NCBI GenBank assembly: GCA_012839925.1
Contig: DUMJ01000049.1
Coordinates: 1 to 36,495, forward strand
Source: a bacterium
GTDB taxonomy: Bacteria; DUMJ01
Length of the DNA stretch: 36,495 bases
Direction of reading: 5' to 3'
A model generated the notes under the pieces. It saw only the letters and a program-made list of their open reading frames with translations. It was not told where the DNA came from and made no database searches. The position numbers and the translations under genes were made by a program. Positions 1 through 8,386 of this stretch are shown here, one piece after another (within the stretch, counting starts at the first letter, position 1; each line of letters begins with the position of its first letter).

Positions 1-244
1 TACTTTCTCCATCCCTGTGCAGGAGTATCTCTCCTTCTACTATCTCTCCCCTTGGTCCGAGTATTCTTAAGATGGACTGTGCGGTAACACTCTTACCACA
101 ACCTGACTCGCCAACCACCCCAAGGGTCTTACCTTTTATTATACTAAAATTAATTCCATCTAACGCCTTAACTGTACCCTCATCATAGAAAAAATACGTC
201 TTTAGATTTTTAACCTCTAATAATACCTGTCCATTTTCTTCCAT
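1..244 (-). CDS. Oligopeptide/dipeptide-type ABC transporter ATP-binding protein, N-terminal part (cut by window edge)
   Basis: The first 81 codons of an ABC ATPase of the DppD/OppD type are visible. Translation starts MEENGQVLLEVKNLKTYFF and reaches a Walker A motif GESGCGKS near residue 47, followed by TAQSILRIL, typical of peptide-transporter ATPases. The ATG at 244 has an AGAGGAGG Shine-Dalgarno 6 nt upstream, and that sequence overlaps the stop codon of the upstream permease gene, so the gene is translationally coupled. It is the third gene of the permease B - permease C - ATPase operon read leftward. The signature motif, Walker B and the C-terminal oligopeptide domain lie outside the window. 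It would energise uptake of peptides or, as often in thermophiles, oligosaccharides. Confidence 0.93.
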   Translation of the reverse strand, partial: MEENGQVLLEVKNLKTYFFYDEGTVKALDGINFSIIKGKTLGVVGESGCGKSVTAQSILRILGPRGEIVEGEILLHRDGES

Positions 245-256
245 AAATTTCCTCCT

Positions 257-1399
257 CTACCTGGCATAGGGATCTGCTGCATCTCGCAGACCATCCCCCA
301 GGAAGTTAAAACAGAGCACCGTTATTATTACAAATATCCCAGGGAGAAGTAGCCATGGCGAAAGTGCCACAGTCCTTACATTCTGAGCCTCCTGGAGCAG
401 CACACCCCAGCTTATTGTTGGGGGTCTGAGTCCTAACCCTAAGAAGCTAAGAGATGTCTCTCCTAATATCATACCGGGTATAGATAATGTTATATTTGCT
501 ATTATATAGCTCATAAACGAAGGAACCATATGCCTCATTATTATTCTGAACTCACCAGCACCGCACAATCTTGCAGCCATAACAAAATCTTCCTCTCTAA
601 GTGAGAGAAATCTGCTCCTCACCACCCTGGCCAGACCTGTCCAACCTATCAATGAGAGTATCACAGTAATTCCAAAATATATCCTCAGTGGAGGCCAGTG
701 TGGTGGTAGGGCTGCACTTAGCGCCATCCAGAGAGGAATAGTTGGAATACTCCTTATAAACTCTATCGCCCTCTGGATAAAGTTGTCCAGCACTCCTCCA
801 TAGTATCCTGAAAATCCACCGATGATTAAACCCAGGATAAAACTCAAAAATACACCGATCAATCCGATAGATGTGGATATCCTTGCCCCATATAGTATCC
901 TGGAGATCATATCCCTTCCCATTCTGTCCGTTCCGAGCAAGAACATTGTTCCTTCTCTTACACCAATGAGATGTGTATCCATCTCCCATATTCCCCAGAA
1001 CTTGTAGGGGTCTCCTTTAACAAAGAAGTATATTGGGTATACCTGTTCAGGGTCTGATGTGTATATCCTTCTGAGTGTTACCGGGTCTAGTTCCATCTTA
1101 TATCCATATACAAATGGTCTTACCAGTTTCCCATCTCTAAATATGTGGATTGTCTGGGGTGGAGCATAGGTGTATTTGATATCATATTTATTAGGGTCGT
1201 ATGGGGCAAGAAACTCACAGAAAATAGCCATTAGATAGATGATGATTAAGATAATCCCACTTATTATAGCTAACTTATGCCTTCTAAATCTCCACCATAT
1301 AAGTTGCCATTGAGATGCTAAATATACTTTTTCCTCTAGAGAGCTTTCCAGCTCCTCTTCTCCTAATTTTCCTTTTTTAACATTTTCTTCATCTGCCAT
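257..1399 (-). CDS. Peptide/oligosaccharide ABC transporter permease, DppC/OppC family
   Basis: This 380-aa inner-membrane permease has the OppC N-terminal segment (first membrane helix about residues 43-65, ending FLAPYDP). An extracytoplasmic insert of about 80 residues with HLIGVREGTMFLLGTDRMGRD follows. The BPD transmembrane domain carries the ATPase-contacting EAA loop near residues 269-295 (AARLCGAGEFRIIMRHMVPS). The end FLGDGLRDAADPYAR is the classic family C-terminus. The insert between helix 1 and the core is longer than in E. coli DppC but is seen in homologues from other thermophiles (from memory). The start ATG at 1399 has an AAGGAGGG Shine-Dalgarno. It lies 12 nt after the DppB-like gene and would form the heterodimeric channel with it. 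Confidence 0.95.
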   Translation of the reverse strand: MADEENVKKGKLGEEELESSLEEKVYLASQWQLIWWRFRRHKLAIISGIILIIIYLMAIFCEFLAPYDPNKYDIKYTYAPPQTIHIFRDGKLVRPFVYGYKMELDPVTLRRIYTSDPEQVYPIYFFVKGDPYKFWGIWEMDTHLIGVREGTMFLLGTDRMGRDMISRILYGARISTSIGLIGVFLSFILGLIIGGFSGYYGGVLDNFIQRAIEFIRSIPTIPLWMALSAALPPHWPPLRIYFGITVILSLIGWTGLARVVRSRFLSLREEDFVMAARLCGAGEFRIIMRHMVPSFMSYIIANITLSIPGMILGETSLSFLGLGLRPPTISWGVLLQEAQNVRTVALSPWLLLPGIFVIITVLCFNFLGDGLRDAADPYAR

Positions 1400-1411
1400 T
1401 CTTCTCCCTCC

Positions 1412-2395
1412 TTACTCGTACCTTATCCTAGGATCAACCCAACCCAGGAGGATATCTGATATGAGAGTTCCTATAACAGTTAAGAAGCTCAAGAGCATAA
1501 TGAAACTTCCTGCCAGATACATGTCCTGACTTTGAAGAGCTCTTAACAGAAGAGGACCTGTAGTTGGGAGACTTAATACTACTGCTGTTATAGTCTCACC
1601 AGAGATTATTCCAGGGAGTGACCACCCGACAGTACTTATCCAGGGGATTATCGCTATCCTAAGTGGATACCTCCACAGAAGAGTTCTCTCTGGAACCCCT
1701 TTAGCCCTTGCTGTTACCACATAAGGTTTGTGCAACTCATCTAAGAGGTTGGCTCTCAAGGTCCTTATCAATCCTGCAGTTCCACCCATACCTATTACTA
1801 TTGCCGGTATCCACAGATGGTTTAGCATATCCAGGAATTTACCCCAGCTCCAGGCGGCCTCTACATACTGAGGTGAGAATAACCCACCTACGCTGGCTCC
1901 AAACACTGAGTACGCTACCCACATAAGGATCAGAGCTATCATAAAGTTTGGGGTAGCTAACCCTATGTAACCTAGAAAGGTAAAGAAATAGTCACCACCT
2001 GAATACTGGTGTGTTGCAGAATACAGACCTATAGGGAAAGACAGTATCCAGGTGAACACCATGGTAAACGTTGACACTGCAATGGTAAGGGCTAATCTTT
2101 CCCAGATCAGCTGACTCACAGGTCTATTCCATTCGAAAGACTGCCCAAAATCCCCATGGAGCATCCCCCAAACCCACATGAAGAACTGAACATAGTACGG
2201 TTGATCCAATCCGTACCTTTTCCTTAGAGCTGCTATAGTTGCTTCATCCACTGTTTCCCCTGTCTGACTTAACTGTGCTATATAAGAGGTTAAGAAATCG
2301 CCAGGGGGTAGCTGGATGATGATGAATGATACCACTGCTATTAAAATCAGCGTGGGTATCATATACAGGATACGTCTCAACACATATTGAAACAT
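1412..2395 (-). CDS. Peptide/oligosaccharide ABC transporter permease, DppB/OppB family
   Basis: This 327-aa permease opens with MFQYVLRRILYMIPTL, the standard DppB first helix. It has six predicted membrane segments and an EAA loop near residues 225-250 (VTARAKGVPERTLLWRYPLR). It ends DILLGWVDPRIRYE, the usual DppB tail. It is the first gene of the operon, with an AAAGGAGG Shine-Dalgarno and a near-consensus promoter about 60-85 nt upstream. No solute-binding protein gene sits beside it. The only family 5 binding protein in the window is 11.6 kb away (14035-16017) and could be its partner, but this is inference. Length and motifs are normal for the family. Confidence 0.95.
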   Translation of the reverse strand: MFQYVLRRILYMIPTLILIAVVSFIIIQLPPGDFLTSYIAQLSQTGETVDEATIAALRKRYGLDQPYYVQFFMWVWGMLHGDFGQSFEWNRPVSQLIWERLALTIAVSTFTMVFTWILSFPIGLYSATHQYSGGDYFFTFLGYIGLATPNFMIALILMWVAYSVFGASVGGLFSPQYVEAAWSWGKFLDMLNHLWIPAIVIGMGGTAGLIRTLRANLLDELHKPYVVTARAKGVPERTLLWRYPLRIAIIPWISTVGWSLPGIISGETITAVVLSLPTTGPLLLRALQSQDMYLAGSFIMLLSFLTVIGTLISDILLGWVDPRIRYE

Positions 2396-2451
2396 TCTTT
2401 CCCTCCTTTACCGTTTAGTTGTCCTATCGCCATAAATCGCTTGCAATTTAG

Positions 2452-2480
2452 AATATACCACATACTCCTTTACCTGTCAA
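2452..2480 (-). promoter_or_regulatory. Sigma70-type promoter of the peptide ABC operon
   Basis: On the minus strand there is a perfect -35 TTGACA (2480-2475), a 17-nt spacer, and -10 TATATT (2457-2452). It lies between the deoxynucleoside kinase stop and the dppB-like start, so the transporter operon is transcribed separately from the housekeeping operon upstream. Confidence 0.8.
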
Positions 2481-2484
2481 TCAG

Positions 2485-3090
2485 TTATAGTTTATTTTTT
2501 AAACGTTCTTCTATAAAATTCAATAGTCTGATAAATTCTGCCCTTTCATTTATATCTCTCTCTATATTATAAATTACTATAGGAGCTCTTTTAAATGTTC
2601 GTATCCAGTTCTCATATAATGAATCCAGCGTGGATAGATACTGATAAGATATTCTTGATTCTCCTTCCCGTCCCCGTTTCTTTATTCTATCTATCAGAAC
2701 ATCTATTGGAGCCTTCAGATATATTATTAAGTCTGGACCTGGCAGATAATTTATCGCCAGTCTATAAAGTTTCAGATATGTTTTATACTCATCACCCTTT
2801 AAAGCTATCCTGGCAAAGACCTCACCATCTTCATATATAGTCCTGTCCAGTATGTAAGACTTATCGAGGCTACTTAATCTCCTCTCCTCCTCAAATCTGC
2901 TGGTCAAGAAATAGACCTGGGAATGAAGTCCCCATCGAGAAGGATCTTCATAGTAGGGTTTAAGGTATGGGTTCTCCTCTGCTGGTTCTTTATAAAACTC
3001 CCATCCCAGATGTCTGGCGAGTATCTCTACCACGGTAGTTTTGCCCGCCCCTATATTGCCTGAAATTCCAAGAATGAATCTTCTACCCAT
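2485..3090 (-). CDS. dck: Deoxynucleoside kinase, deoxyadenosine/deoxycytidine kinase type
   Basis: This 201-aa kinase phosphorylates deoxynucleosides for nucleotide salvage. The P-loop GNIGAGKTT is at residues 11-19, an EPAEENPYL substrate-site segment is near 35, and DRTIYEDGEVFA (about 82-93) matches the DRS-Y-D motif of dAdo/dCyd kinases. A LID-type arginine cluster (RIKKRGREGE) follows. An in-frame start at 3144 would add 18 residues inside the preceding gene; I prefer ATG 3090, which puts the P-loop at the family position and overlaps the upstream stop by 8 nt. It is paired head-to-tail with a deoxyguanosine-kinase-like paralogue, as in Bacillus dgk-dck. Substrate choice between dAdo and dCyd is not decided by the sequence. 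Confidence 0.88.
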   Translation of the reverse strand: MGRRFILGISGNIGAGKTTVVEILARHLGWEFYKEPAEENPYLKPYYEDPSRWGLHSQVYFLTSRFEEERRLSSLDKSYILDRTIYEDGEVFARIALKGDEYKTYLKLYRLAINYLPGPDLIIYLKAPIDVLIDRIKKRGREGESRISYQYLSTLDSLYENWIRTFKRAPIVIYNIERDINERAEFIRLLNFIEERLKNKL

Positions 3091-3685
3091 AATATCTAGT
3101 GAACCTTCTGACCTCGTTAATGATGTGCATCCTATCCCTTTCATTATTTACATAATCAAAATCTTCCACGTCTAATATCAGAACAGGAGATAATCTGTAA
3201 TCTTTAAGATATTTATCGTAGAAGTTACATAGTTTACTTAGATACTCAAGGGTGATAGGAGATTCATATTTTCTACCCCTCTTTTTTATTCTTTCCAACA
3301 GTATCTCTGGTCTGGCAGAGAGATATATTATATAATCAGGTGGTTTTATGTGTTCAAGCATAAGATTATATATCCTTCTGTAAAGCTTAAAGTCTTCATC
3401 TTTCAGATTCATCCTGGCAAATATCTCATCTTTATAGAAAAAGTAATCGCAAACAGCGTCTACGTTGATATTCTGGACTCTCTTCCACTGTTTAAATCTA
3501 CTGGCAAGAAATTCTATCTGAACAGGGAAAGAATACCTCTCTATATCATTATAAAATCTGGACAGATATGGATTTTTAAATGATAGCTCATAAAAACCTT
3601 TAAATCCAATTTCCCTTTCCAGTATCCTTGTTAACGATGTCTTTCCAACCCCTATAGGTCCTTCAATCGAGAGTAACAGAGACAT
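3083..3685 (-). CDS. dgk: Deoxynucleoside kinase, deoxyguanosine kinase type
   Basis: This 200-aa P-loop kinase has GPIGVGKTS at residues 9-17 and the motif CDYFFYKDEIFA at 79-90. The D-Y-F-KD-IFA form, in place of DRS, is typical of bacterial deoxyguanosine kinases such as Bacillus Dgk. A basic LID segment RIKKRGRKYE follows. The product dGMP feeds DNA precursor pools, which fits an operon that also encodes thymidylate kinase and a DNA polymerase III subunit. Its start overlaps the 3' end of the decarboxylase-family gene by 23 nt, and its 3' end overlaps the second kinase. Only about a third of residues look shared between the two kinases, so this is an old paralogous pair. Confidence 0.86.
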   Translation of the reverse strand: MSLLLSIEGPIGVGKTSLTRILEREIGFKGFYELSFKNPYLSRFYNDIERYSFPVQIEFLASRFKQWKRVQNINVDAVCDYFFYKDEIFARMNLKDEDFKLYRRIYNLMLEHIKPPDYIIYLSARPEILLERIKKRGRKYESPITLEYLSKLCNFYDKYLKDYRLSPVLILDVEDFDYVNNERDRMHIINEVRRFTRYYG

Positions 3686-4964
3686 AGTCCCTTCCCATTA
3701 ATAATAGATAGTCTTTTATCTCAGGGGTTATCAATGTCCCAGGTATCACTACTGGAACACCTGGGGGATATCTGGTAATGATCTCTCCTGAGATTCTTCC
3801 AACTGCAGATGTCAGTTTTATCTTTTCTTTAAGAGAAAAGTAAGCTATTTTTGGTGATCTTACAAGTTCATATCCTGGTGGGGGAATAAAGTTTCTGGCA
3901 GGAAGAGGCTCTATCTTTTTTAATGCATTAAAGAGAGTATTTAAAGTCCTTTCTGAATCGAGTAAAGACAGGATAAATAAACAGTAAGTCCCGGATGACA
4001 TCTCTGTCTGAATTCTGAAATCCTCCCACAGTCTCTCAGAAAGCCTATCCCCATCCAGATCGTACAAAGTCAACTTGGTCCTATCCATATCAGGTTTCTC
4101 ATAGAGAGAAAATCCAGTATTCTTTATTTTATAACCTAACTTTTCTATCTCAGAGAGTAAATTGTCCAGTATTCTTTCCCCATTAACTGCGAGTTCTCTC
4201 CGACAGAGGTCTATAGAACCCAGGATGATGGTGGACGGACTGGTGGTGGAGAGGAGCAGAACATTCTCCCATAATATATTCTTGTCTATCCTTTCCCCCT
4301 TCAAATGTATTATGGCACCCTGAGTTAGAGATATGCCCATTTTATGCATGCTCTGAATCACTATGTCTGCCCCTGCATCTAACCCGGAAGAAGGTAGTCT
4401 TTTATTAAAGTGAAGATGGGCACCATGTGCCTCATCTACTATAACTATCATATCTCTATTATGGGCATATTCGACGATCTCTTTTAACTCTGGCGTCAGA
4501 CCAAAGTAGTTAGGATTAGTTATTACTATACCCTTAACTCCATTATCACATCTATCTAAACCTTCCAGTCTCACATTCTGAGGAATTCCCCACCGGTCTA
4601 TCTCTTCTCCAATAAATACTGGCTTTACGCCGGTAAGAATTATCCCCTCTATAATACTCCTGTGGGAGAAGAATGGAACAAGGACTTTATCTCCATCTTT
4701 GAAAGAGCTGAGAAATGCGGAATGAATTCCCTGGGTACTTCCATTTACAAGAAAATAACTGTAGTCTGCCCCGAAGGCATCTGCAGAAAGCTCCTGAGCT
4801 TTTAAGAGAGGACCTTCTGGGATAAATAGATTATCTGTCTGGGGGATTTCTGTCAGGTCTAAGGAGATAAGATTCCCCTTATGACCTGGATAGTGGAATC
4901 TTACCGGTTTCTTTTCAATATAATCAAAGATGGCTTTTAAATAAGGAGTCTCATCCTGTAACAT
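3663..4964 (-). CDS. Orn/Lys/Arg decarboxylase family PLP enzyme (YaaO/SpeA-like, short form)
   Basis: This 433-aa fold-type I PLP protein matches the short Gram-positive arginine/lysine/ornithine decarboxylase branch. The N-terminal motif FHYPGHKG (23-30), NGSTQG (74-79) and the cofactor-binding DEAHGAH (177-183) are present. The Schiff-base lysine is in SMHK (K208). The C-terminal domain ends with PPGVPVVIPGT and a short tail. It lacks the N-terminal receiver-like wing domain of the long enterobacterial enzymes, so its length is normal for the YaaO type. Presence beside tmk/holB genes copies the Bacillus yaaO-tmk neighbourhood. The amino-acid substrate cannot be told from sequence; arginine (SpeA) is the best guess. 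No good Shine-Dalgarno precedes ATG 4964. Confidence 0.87.
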   Translation of the reverse strand: MLQDETPYLKAIFDYIEKKPVRFHYPGHKGNLISLDLTEIPQTDNLFIPEGPLLKAQELSADAFGADYSYFLVNGSTQGIHSAFLSSFKDGDKVLVPFFSHRSIIEGIILTGVKPVFIGEEIDRWGIPQNVRLEGLDRCDNGVKGIVITNPNYFGLTPELKEIVEYAHNRDMIVIVDEAHGAHLHFNKRLPSSGLDAGADIVIQSMHKMGISLTQGAIIHLKGERIDKNILWENVLLLSTTSPSTIILGSIDLCRRELAVNGERILDNLLSEIEKLGYKIKNTGFSLYEKPDMDRTKLTLYDLDGDRLSERLWEDFRIQTEMSSGTYCLFILSLLDSERTLNTLFNALKKIEPLPARNFIPPPGYELVRSPKIAYFSLKEKIKLTSAVGRISGEIITRYPPGVPVVIPGTLITPEIKDYLLLMGRDYVSVTLD

Positions 4965-4969
4965 AGGTT

Positions 4970-5587
4970 TTATAAAAATATGGGAGGTTCAACCCTGATC
5001 CCTGGTCTTCCTCCCTTTCTAGCTTCTACCAGTACCCTCTTACTCGGTCGTATCTTGCCGGTATGGACAAAACATAGCCTTTTTACTTCCAGGTTAAAAT
5101 CGTCCAGCTCTGTTATTATTTCTTTCAATCTTTCACTCCTGTGTATCATATATAACCTTCCCTTTATCTTTAAAAAGTAACTGGCTATATGAGCGATATC
5201 TCTCAGAGTAAGTAAAAGCTCGGTATTGCTGACAGCCTTTTCTGTATAAGGGCTTAACCGACCCCTCCCCTTCACTATATGTGGAGGATTTGTAAATACC
5301 ACATCGAAGGAGTTTGACATCTTCGGAAATAATACAAGTAGATCTCTGGCATCTCTATTTACCAGAGTTACTCTCTCTTGAAGCATATTTTCTTCTATAT
5401 TTCTCTTCAGTACCCTGAATGGCTCTTCCTGAATATCAACCAGTATAGCTCTTTTAAAATCAGGTTGTCTATCAATGACTATAAAAGAAAGGCAACCAAC
5501 CCCGCTACCTATCTCAATAAAGCTCTCATCCTTTTTCAGATTTATAAAATCTGCCAGAAGCAGGGTGTCTGTCGTGGATAGGGTCAT
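4970..5587 (-). CDS. trmN6: TrmN6-like tRNA(Val) adenine-N6 methyltransferase (start uncertain)
   Basis: This is a Rossmann-fold SAM methyltransferase: motif I EIGSGVG (25-31), the acidic residue after strand 2 in VDIQEE (50-55), and the catalytic N-P-P-aromatic tetrad as NPPH (100-103), typical of N6-adenine methylases. The C-terminus has the VLVEARKGGRPG motif of the YabB/TrmN6 group. The gene follows pfkB-like and precedes yaaO-like on the same strand. The first ATG (5587) leaves only five residues before TDTLLLADF. The frame stays open upstream with about 20 family-like residues (GRFRFKYPED) but contains no ATG, GTG or TTG. The true start may therefore be non-canonical and overlap the pfkB stop. 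Confidence 0.85.
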   Translation of the reverse strand: MTLSTTDTLLLADFINLKKDESFIEIGSGVGCLSFIVIDRQPDFKRAILVDIQEEPFRVLKRNIEENMLQERVTLVNRDARDLLVLFPKMSNSFDVVFTNPPHIVKGRGRLSPYTEKAVSNTELLLTLRDIAHIASYFLKIKGRLYMIHRSERLKEIITELDDFNLEVKRLCFVHTGKIRPSKRVLVEARKGGRPGIRVEPPIFL

Positions 5588-5631
5588 ATCCTCTGGATAT
5601 TTAAACCTGAATCTTCCTATTACCTCTTCCC

Positions 5632-6561
5632 TTATATGACAGTCACTCCAACCCTTGGTAATATTTCATCCACGTCAGTTTTTCTTACCTCTCCAGGTTT
5701 TAATGTAAGAACATTAGCTGATCCCATCGCCGCTCCCAATCTTACCGCTTCTACTATATCTAATTTTTTCTCCAATCCCAATGCGATTCCAGCCACCGTG
5801 GAGTCTCCAGAGCCAACAGCATTCAATGCCTTAAGAACAGGTGGAGTTATCCTGTAATATCTACCGTCATAGTAGAATGCCACACCATCTTTACCCATAG
5901 AGATGACAGGTAAAGTTACTCCTACAGCAACAAAGTAGTCCAGAGCTTTTTTAATATTCTCATCGCTATCCAGGCTAAATCCCAGGATTGACTCTACTTC
6001 AGCTCTATTAGGTTTTACGGCAAAAGGTTTTCCCTTTATACCCTCTTTTAATCTATCTCCGCTTGCATCCAGAATTACTCTTCCTCCCTTAAGGTTTATA
6101 GACTCTACCAATCTGACATAGAGGTCTTGAGGTGCTCCAATGGGTAAACTCCCCCCCATACATACTATGGTGTCTTCTTTTACGTAACTTACAATTTTTG
6201 CCTCTAAAAGATTTATGTCATTGTCGGTTACTACTGGTCCATTTTCCAAAACTTCTGTCTGGGTGTGATTAATAGGGTCCACCACATTGTAGCAGGTCCT
6301 TGTTTCCCTATTTATCTTAACCACATCGTATTTGATACCCTCATGATCAAACATATTCAGTATGTTTTGACCGGTATTTCCCCCGATAAAGCCCAGTACA
6401 GGGGCTATATATCCCATTCCCAGAAGGGCTCTGGATGCATTTACGCCCTTTCCTCCAGGAATAGCAGTAATATCTTTTACCCTGTGGGTCTTCCCTATCT
6501 CAAAATTTTCCACCACGAGAGTTTTATCTAGTGATATATTCGGGGTTACTGTGATTATCAT
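5632..6561 (-). CDS. PfkB-family sugar kinase, 1-phosphofructokinase/tagatose-6-phosphate kinase type
   Basis: This 309-aa ribokinase-superfamily enzyme begins ITVTPNISLDKT, the usual opening of 1-phosphofructokinases. GGKGVNAS (36-43) binds the sugar phosphate, and the PfkB signature with anion hole and catalytic aspartate is NAVGSGDSTVAG (D253). It transfers ATP phosphate to fructose-1-phosphate or tagatose-6-phosphate, yielding the bisphosphate for class II aldolases, one of which lies at 27062. No PTS genes are visible, so the fructose-1-phosphate source is unknown. A GGAGGAAAA Shine-Dalgarno precedes ATG 6561. It is inserted between yaaT and trmN6, a position not found in Bacillus. The substrate assignment is family-level only. 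Confidence 0.88.
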   Translation of the reverse strand: MIITVTPNISLDKTLVVENFEIGKTHRVKDITAIPGGKGVNASRALLGMGYIAPVLGFIGGNTGQNILNMFDHEGIKYDVVKINRETRTCYNVVDPINHTQTEVLENGPVVTDNDINLLEAKIVSYVKEDTIVCMGGSLPIGAPQDLYVRLVESINLKGGRVILDASGDRLKEGIKGKPFAVKPNRAEVESILGFSLDSDENIKKALDYFVAVGVTLPVISMGKDGVAFYYDGRYYRITPPVLKALNAVGSGDSTVAGIALGLEKKLDIVEAVRLGAAMGSANVLTLKPGEVRKTDVDEILPRVGVTVI

Positions 6562-6573
6562 AACTTTTCCTCC

Positions 6574-6601
6574 TTGACATTTTTATTATTTAAATTATAA
6601 T
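6574..6601 (+). promoter_or_regulatory. Consensus promoter of tRNA-Leu
   Basis: A perfect -35 TTGACA (6574-6579), a 16-nt AT-rich spacer, and a perfect -10 TATAAT (6596-6601) lie just upstream of the tRNA, whose first base is at 6611. The promoter abuts the Shine-Dalgarno of the leftward pfkB-like gene. Confidence 0.85.
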
Positions 6602-6603
6602 GA

Positions 6604-7491
6604 TTACTGTGCCGAAGTGGCGGAATTGGCAGACGCTCTGGATTCAGGATCCAGTGGATGCAAATCCGTACCGGTTCGAGTCCGGTCTTCGGCACCACTT
6701 TTTTCTATCACCACATCTTTTAGTGGGACTTCTTTTTGCCATCCATTTTTAAGCTCTAATATTACGGTGTTTCTCAGGACATTTATTCCTATTACTCTCC
6801 CTTCACCAAGTGATGAATTCACCACAGAACCTATCTCCGGGAAGTTTTTAATTACAGAACTATAAAACTCAGCCTCAAACCTTAAACAGCACATTAATCT
6901 TCCACATACTCCTGAAATTTTGGTAGGATTTAGTATAAGTCCCTGCTCTTTTGCTATTTTTACAGATATAGGGGCAAATTCTTCTAAAAATTCACAGCAA
7001 CAGGCTACCTTTCCACAAGGACCAAGTCCCTTTATCAACTTTATCTCATCTCTAGCTCCTATCTGCCTGAGCTCTACTCTATTCATAAGTCTATGTGCCA
7101 GGTCTTTTACCAGTTCTCTGAAATCTATTCTCCCCTCGGCTGTAAAGAAGCATATTATACGTTCGGGATCCACTCCAAAATCAACCCTTACGAGTTTCAT
7201 CTGAAGATTATAAGCCCTGATACGTTCTTTTACTGTATCAAAAATTTCTTTTCGTTTTATATTCTTCATCTTAGCTGAAGATTCTTCCTCTGTGGAAGCC
7301 TTTCTGATAATCGCCTTTAAGCTCTCAGTCACACTTTCTTCCACCTCTCCTAGGCAGCATAGTATCTCTCCAATGCGTTCCTTCCCCTTATGAGGAACTA
7401 TTACTGTATCCCGTACCTCATACTTTTCCTCTGACTTATATAGTCCTCTCCCAGTTAACTCTTCTAATAATCTAACAGAATAGAGGAACAA
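6604..7491 (-). CDS. yaaT: PSP1-domain protein YaaT (TTG start, C-terminus encoded antisense to a tRNA)
   Basis: This 295-aa cytoplasmic protein has the cysteine-rich PSP1 core GPCGKVACCCEFLEEF and SGVCGRLMCCLRFE. In Bacillus, YaaT works with YlbF and YmcA in the Y-complex that influences RNase Y and Spo0A phosphorylation (established knowledge). The reading frame opens with TTG (7491) 1 nt after the holB stop; a GGAGG lies 9 nt upstream and the next Met is far inside, so TTG is the credible start. The last 30 residues (266-295, beginning GAEDRTRTG) are the reverse complement of tRNA-Leu, and the TAA lies beyond the tRNA. No stop occurs earlier in frame. That tail is unlikely to be conserved. 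Confidence 0.92.
   Translation of the reverse strand: MFLYSVRLLEELTGRGLYKSEEKYEVRDTVIVPHKGKERIGEILCCLGEVEESVTESLKAIIRKASTEEESSAKMKNIKRKEIFDTVKERIRAYNLQMKLVRVDFGVDPERIICFFTAEGRIDFRELVKDLAHRLMNRVELRQIGARDEIKLIKGLGPCGKVACCCEFLEEFAPISVKIAKEQGLILNPTKISGVCGRLMCCLRFEAEFYSSVIKNFPEIGSVVNSSLGEGRVIGINVLRNTVILELKNGWQKEVPLKDVVIEKSGAEDRTRTGTDLHPLDPESRASANSATSAQ
6611..6697 (+). tRNA. tRNA-Leu (anticodon CAG), CCA encoded
   Basis: This is an 87-nt class II tRNA. The acceptor stem pairs GCCGAAG (6611-6617) with CTTCGGC (6687-6693), followed by discriminator A and an encoded CCA (6695-6697). The anticodon stem CTGGA/TCCAG encloses loop TTCAGGA, giving anticodon CAG for leucine codon CTG. A long variable arm and the T arm with GGTTCGAGTCC confirm the class. 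A T6 run at 6699-6704 follows directly and may act as terminator. The gene lies wholly inside the antisense strand of the yaaT reading frame. Confidence 0.97.
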
Positions 7492-7492
7492 A

Positions 7493-8386
7493 TTATCCTA
7501 CCTCCAATTCTTTATATAAAAGGGCAACTGCCAGTTTCCAGTCTCCATTACACTCTTCCAACCGCTTTATCTCCTCTAAAAATAAAAAATTATCAATTAA
7601 ATCTTCAAGCGAGTAATTTATGTATCTAGTCTGTGAAATAGACTTTAAAATAACAAATCTCTCCTCTGCACCACTTAATCGTATTATCAGGTCTCTCAAC
7701 CATATAGAGATTGTATCCAGAACGGCATCAGCGGTCTCTAATGTTTCTATCTCTCCATAAGGAACAAGTCCTTCTTCAGATTTGCCAGATTCGAATATCT
7801 CTATCGCCTTTTCCAGGTTGCCCTGAGAGAAATAGCCTATCTTGGCTGCCAGCTCATCAGAACAGCCATTCTCTTTTAAGATGGAAAAGATTATATCTTT
7901 ACTTACCGGAGAAAACGGAACGACCATAGCCCTGGAAAGTATGGTCTTCAATAGGTTATTTATATCCCTTACAGTAAAAATAAAAATAGTGGATGGCGGC
8001 GGTTCTTCAAGAATCTTTAAAAGGCTATTGGCGGATTGTAGGGTAAGTCTATCTGCCTCTTCCACAATAAACACCCGATACCTTCCAGATATGGGAGATA
8101 GAACTGCTATGTCTCTCATATTCCTAGCCTGAGCGATACCTATCGTATCGTTACTTACGATGGTTACATCAGGGTGGTTATTATTCATAATACTTAAACA
8201 GGTGCTGCAGACTCTGCACGGCTTACCTGGATTTGGACAGTTAAGAGCCATTGCAAATTCCTTAGCCATAGAAACTTTACCGGTACCCCCTGGACCTGCG
8301 AAGATAAAAAAATGTGGGATCTTACCGGTGCTGATTGCACTTTCTAATATCTTTTTAGCCCTCTTCTGCCCAAGTATCTCCCTCAT
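7493..8386 (-). CDS. holB: DNA polymerase III delta prime subunit
   Basis: This 297-aa clamp-loader subunit carries a RecA-like AAA+ domain with a modified P-loop GPGGTGKVS (31-39; valine where Thr/Ser is usual). A four-cysteine zinc module follows at C50, C57, C60 and C63. Sensor/Walker B-type VEEADRLTLQSANSLLKILEEPP segments follow, with the expected C-terminal helical domain. A replaced P-loop Thr fits delta prime, which need not hydrolyse ATP. It overlaps yaaQ by 4 nt (ATGA) and is followed by yaaT, as in Bacillus. The length is normal. Confidence 0.93.
   Translation of the reverse strand: MREILGQKRAKKILESAISTGKIPHFFIFAGPGGTGKVSMAKEFAMALNCPNPGKPCRVCSTCLSIMNNNHPDVTIVSNDTIGIAQARNMRDIAVLSPISGRYRVFIVEEADRLTLQSANSLLKILEEPPPSTIFIFTVRDINNLLKTILSRAMVVPFSPVSKDIIFSILKENGCSDELAAKIGYFSQGNLEKAIEIFESGKSEEGLVPYGEIETLETADAVLDTISIWLRDLIIRLSGAEERFVILKSISQTRYINYSLEDLIDNFLFLEEIKRLEECNGDWKLAVALLYKELEVG

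Noticed and set aside
6617..6865. Plus-strand open frame of 82 codons through the tRNA
   Set aside because: It is the tRNA-Leu gene and antisense yaaT read as protein; the MAELADALDSG sequence is a well-known tRNA artefact.
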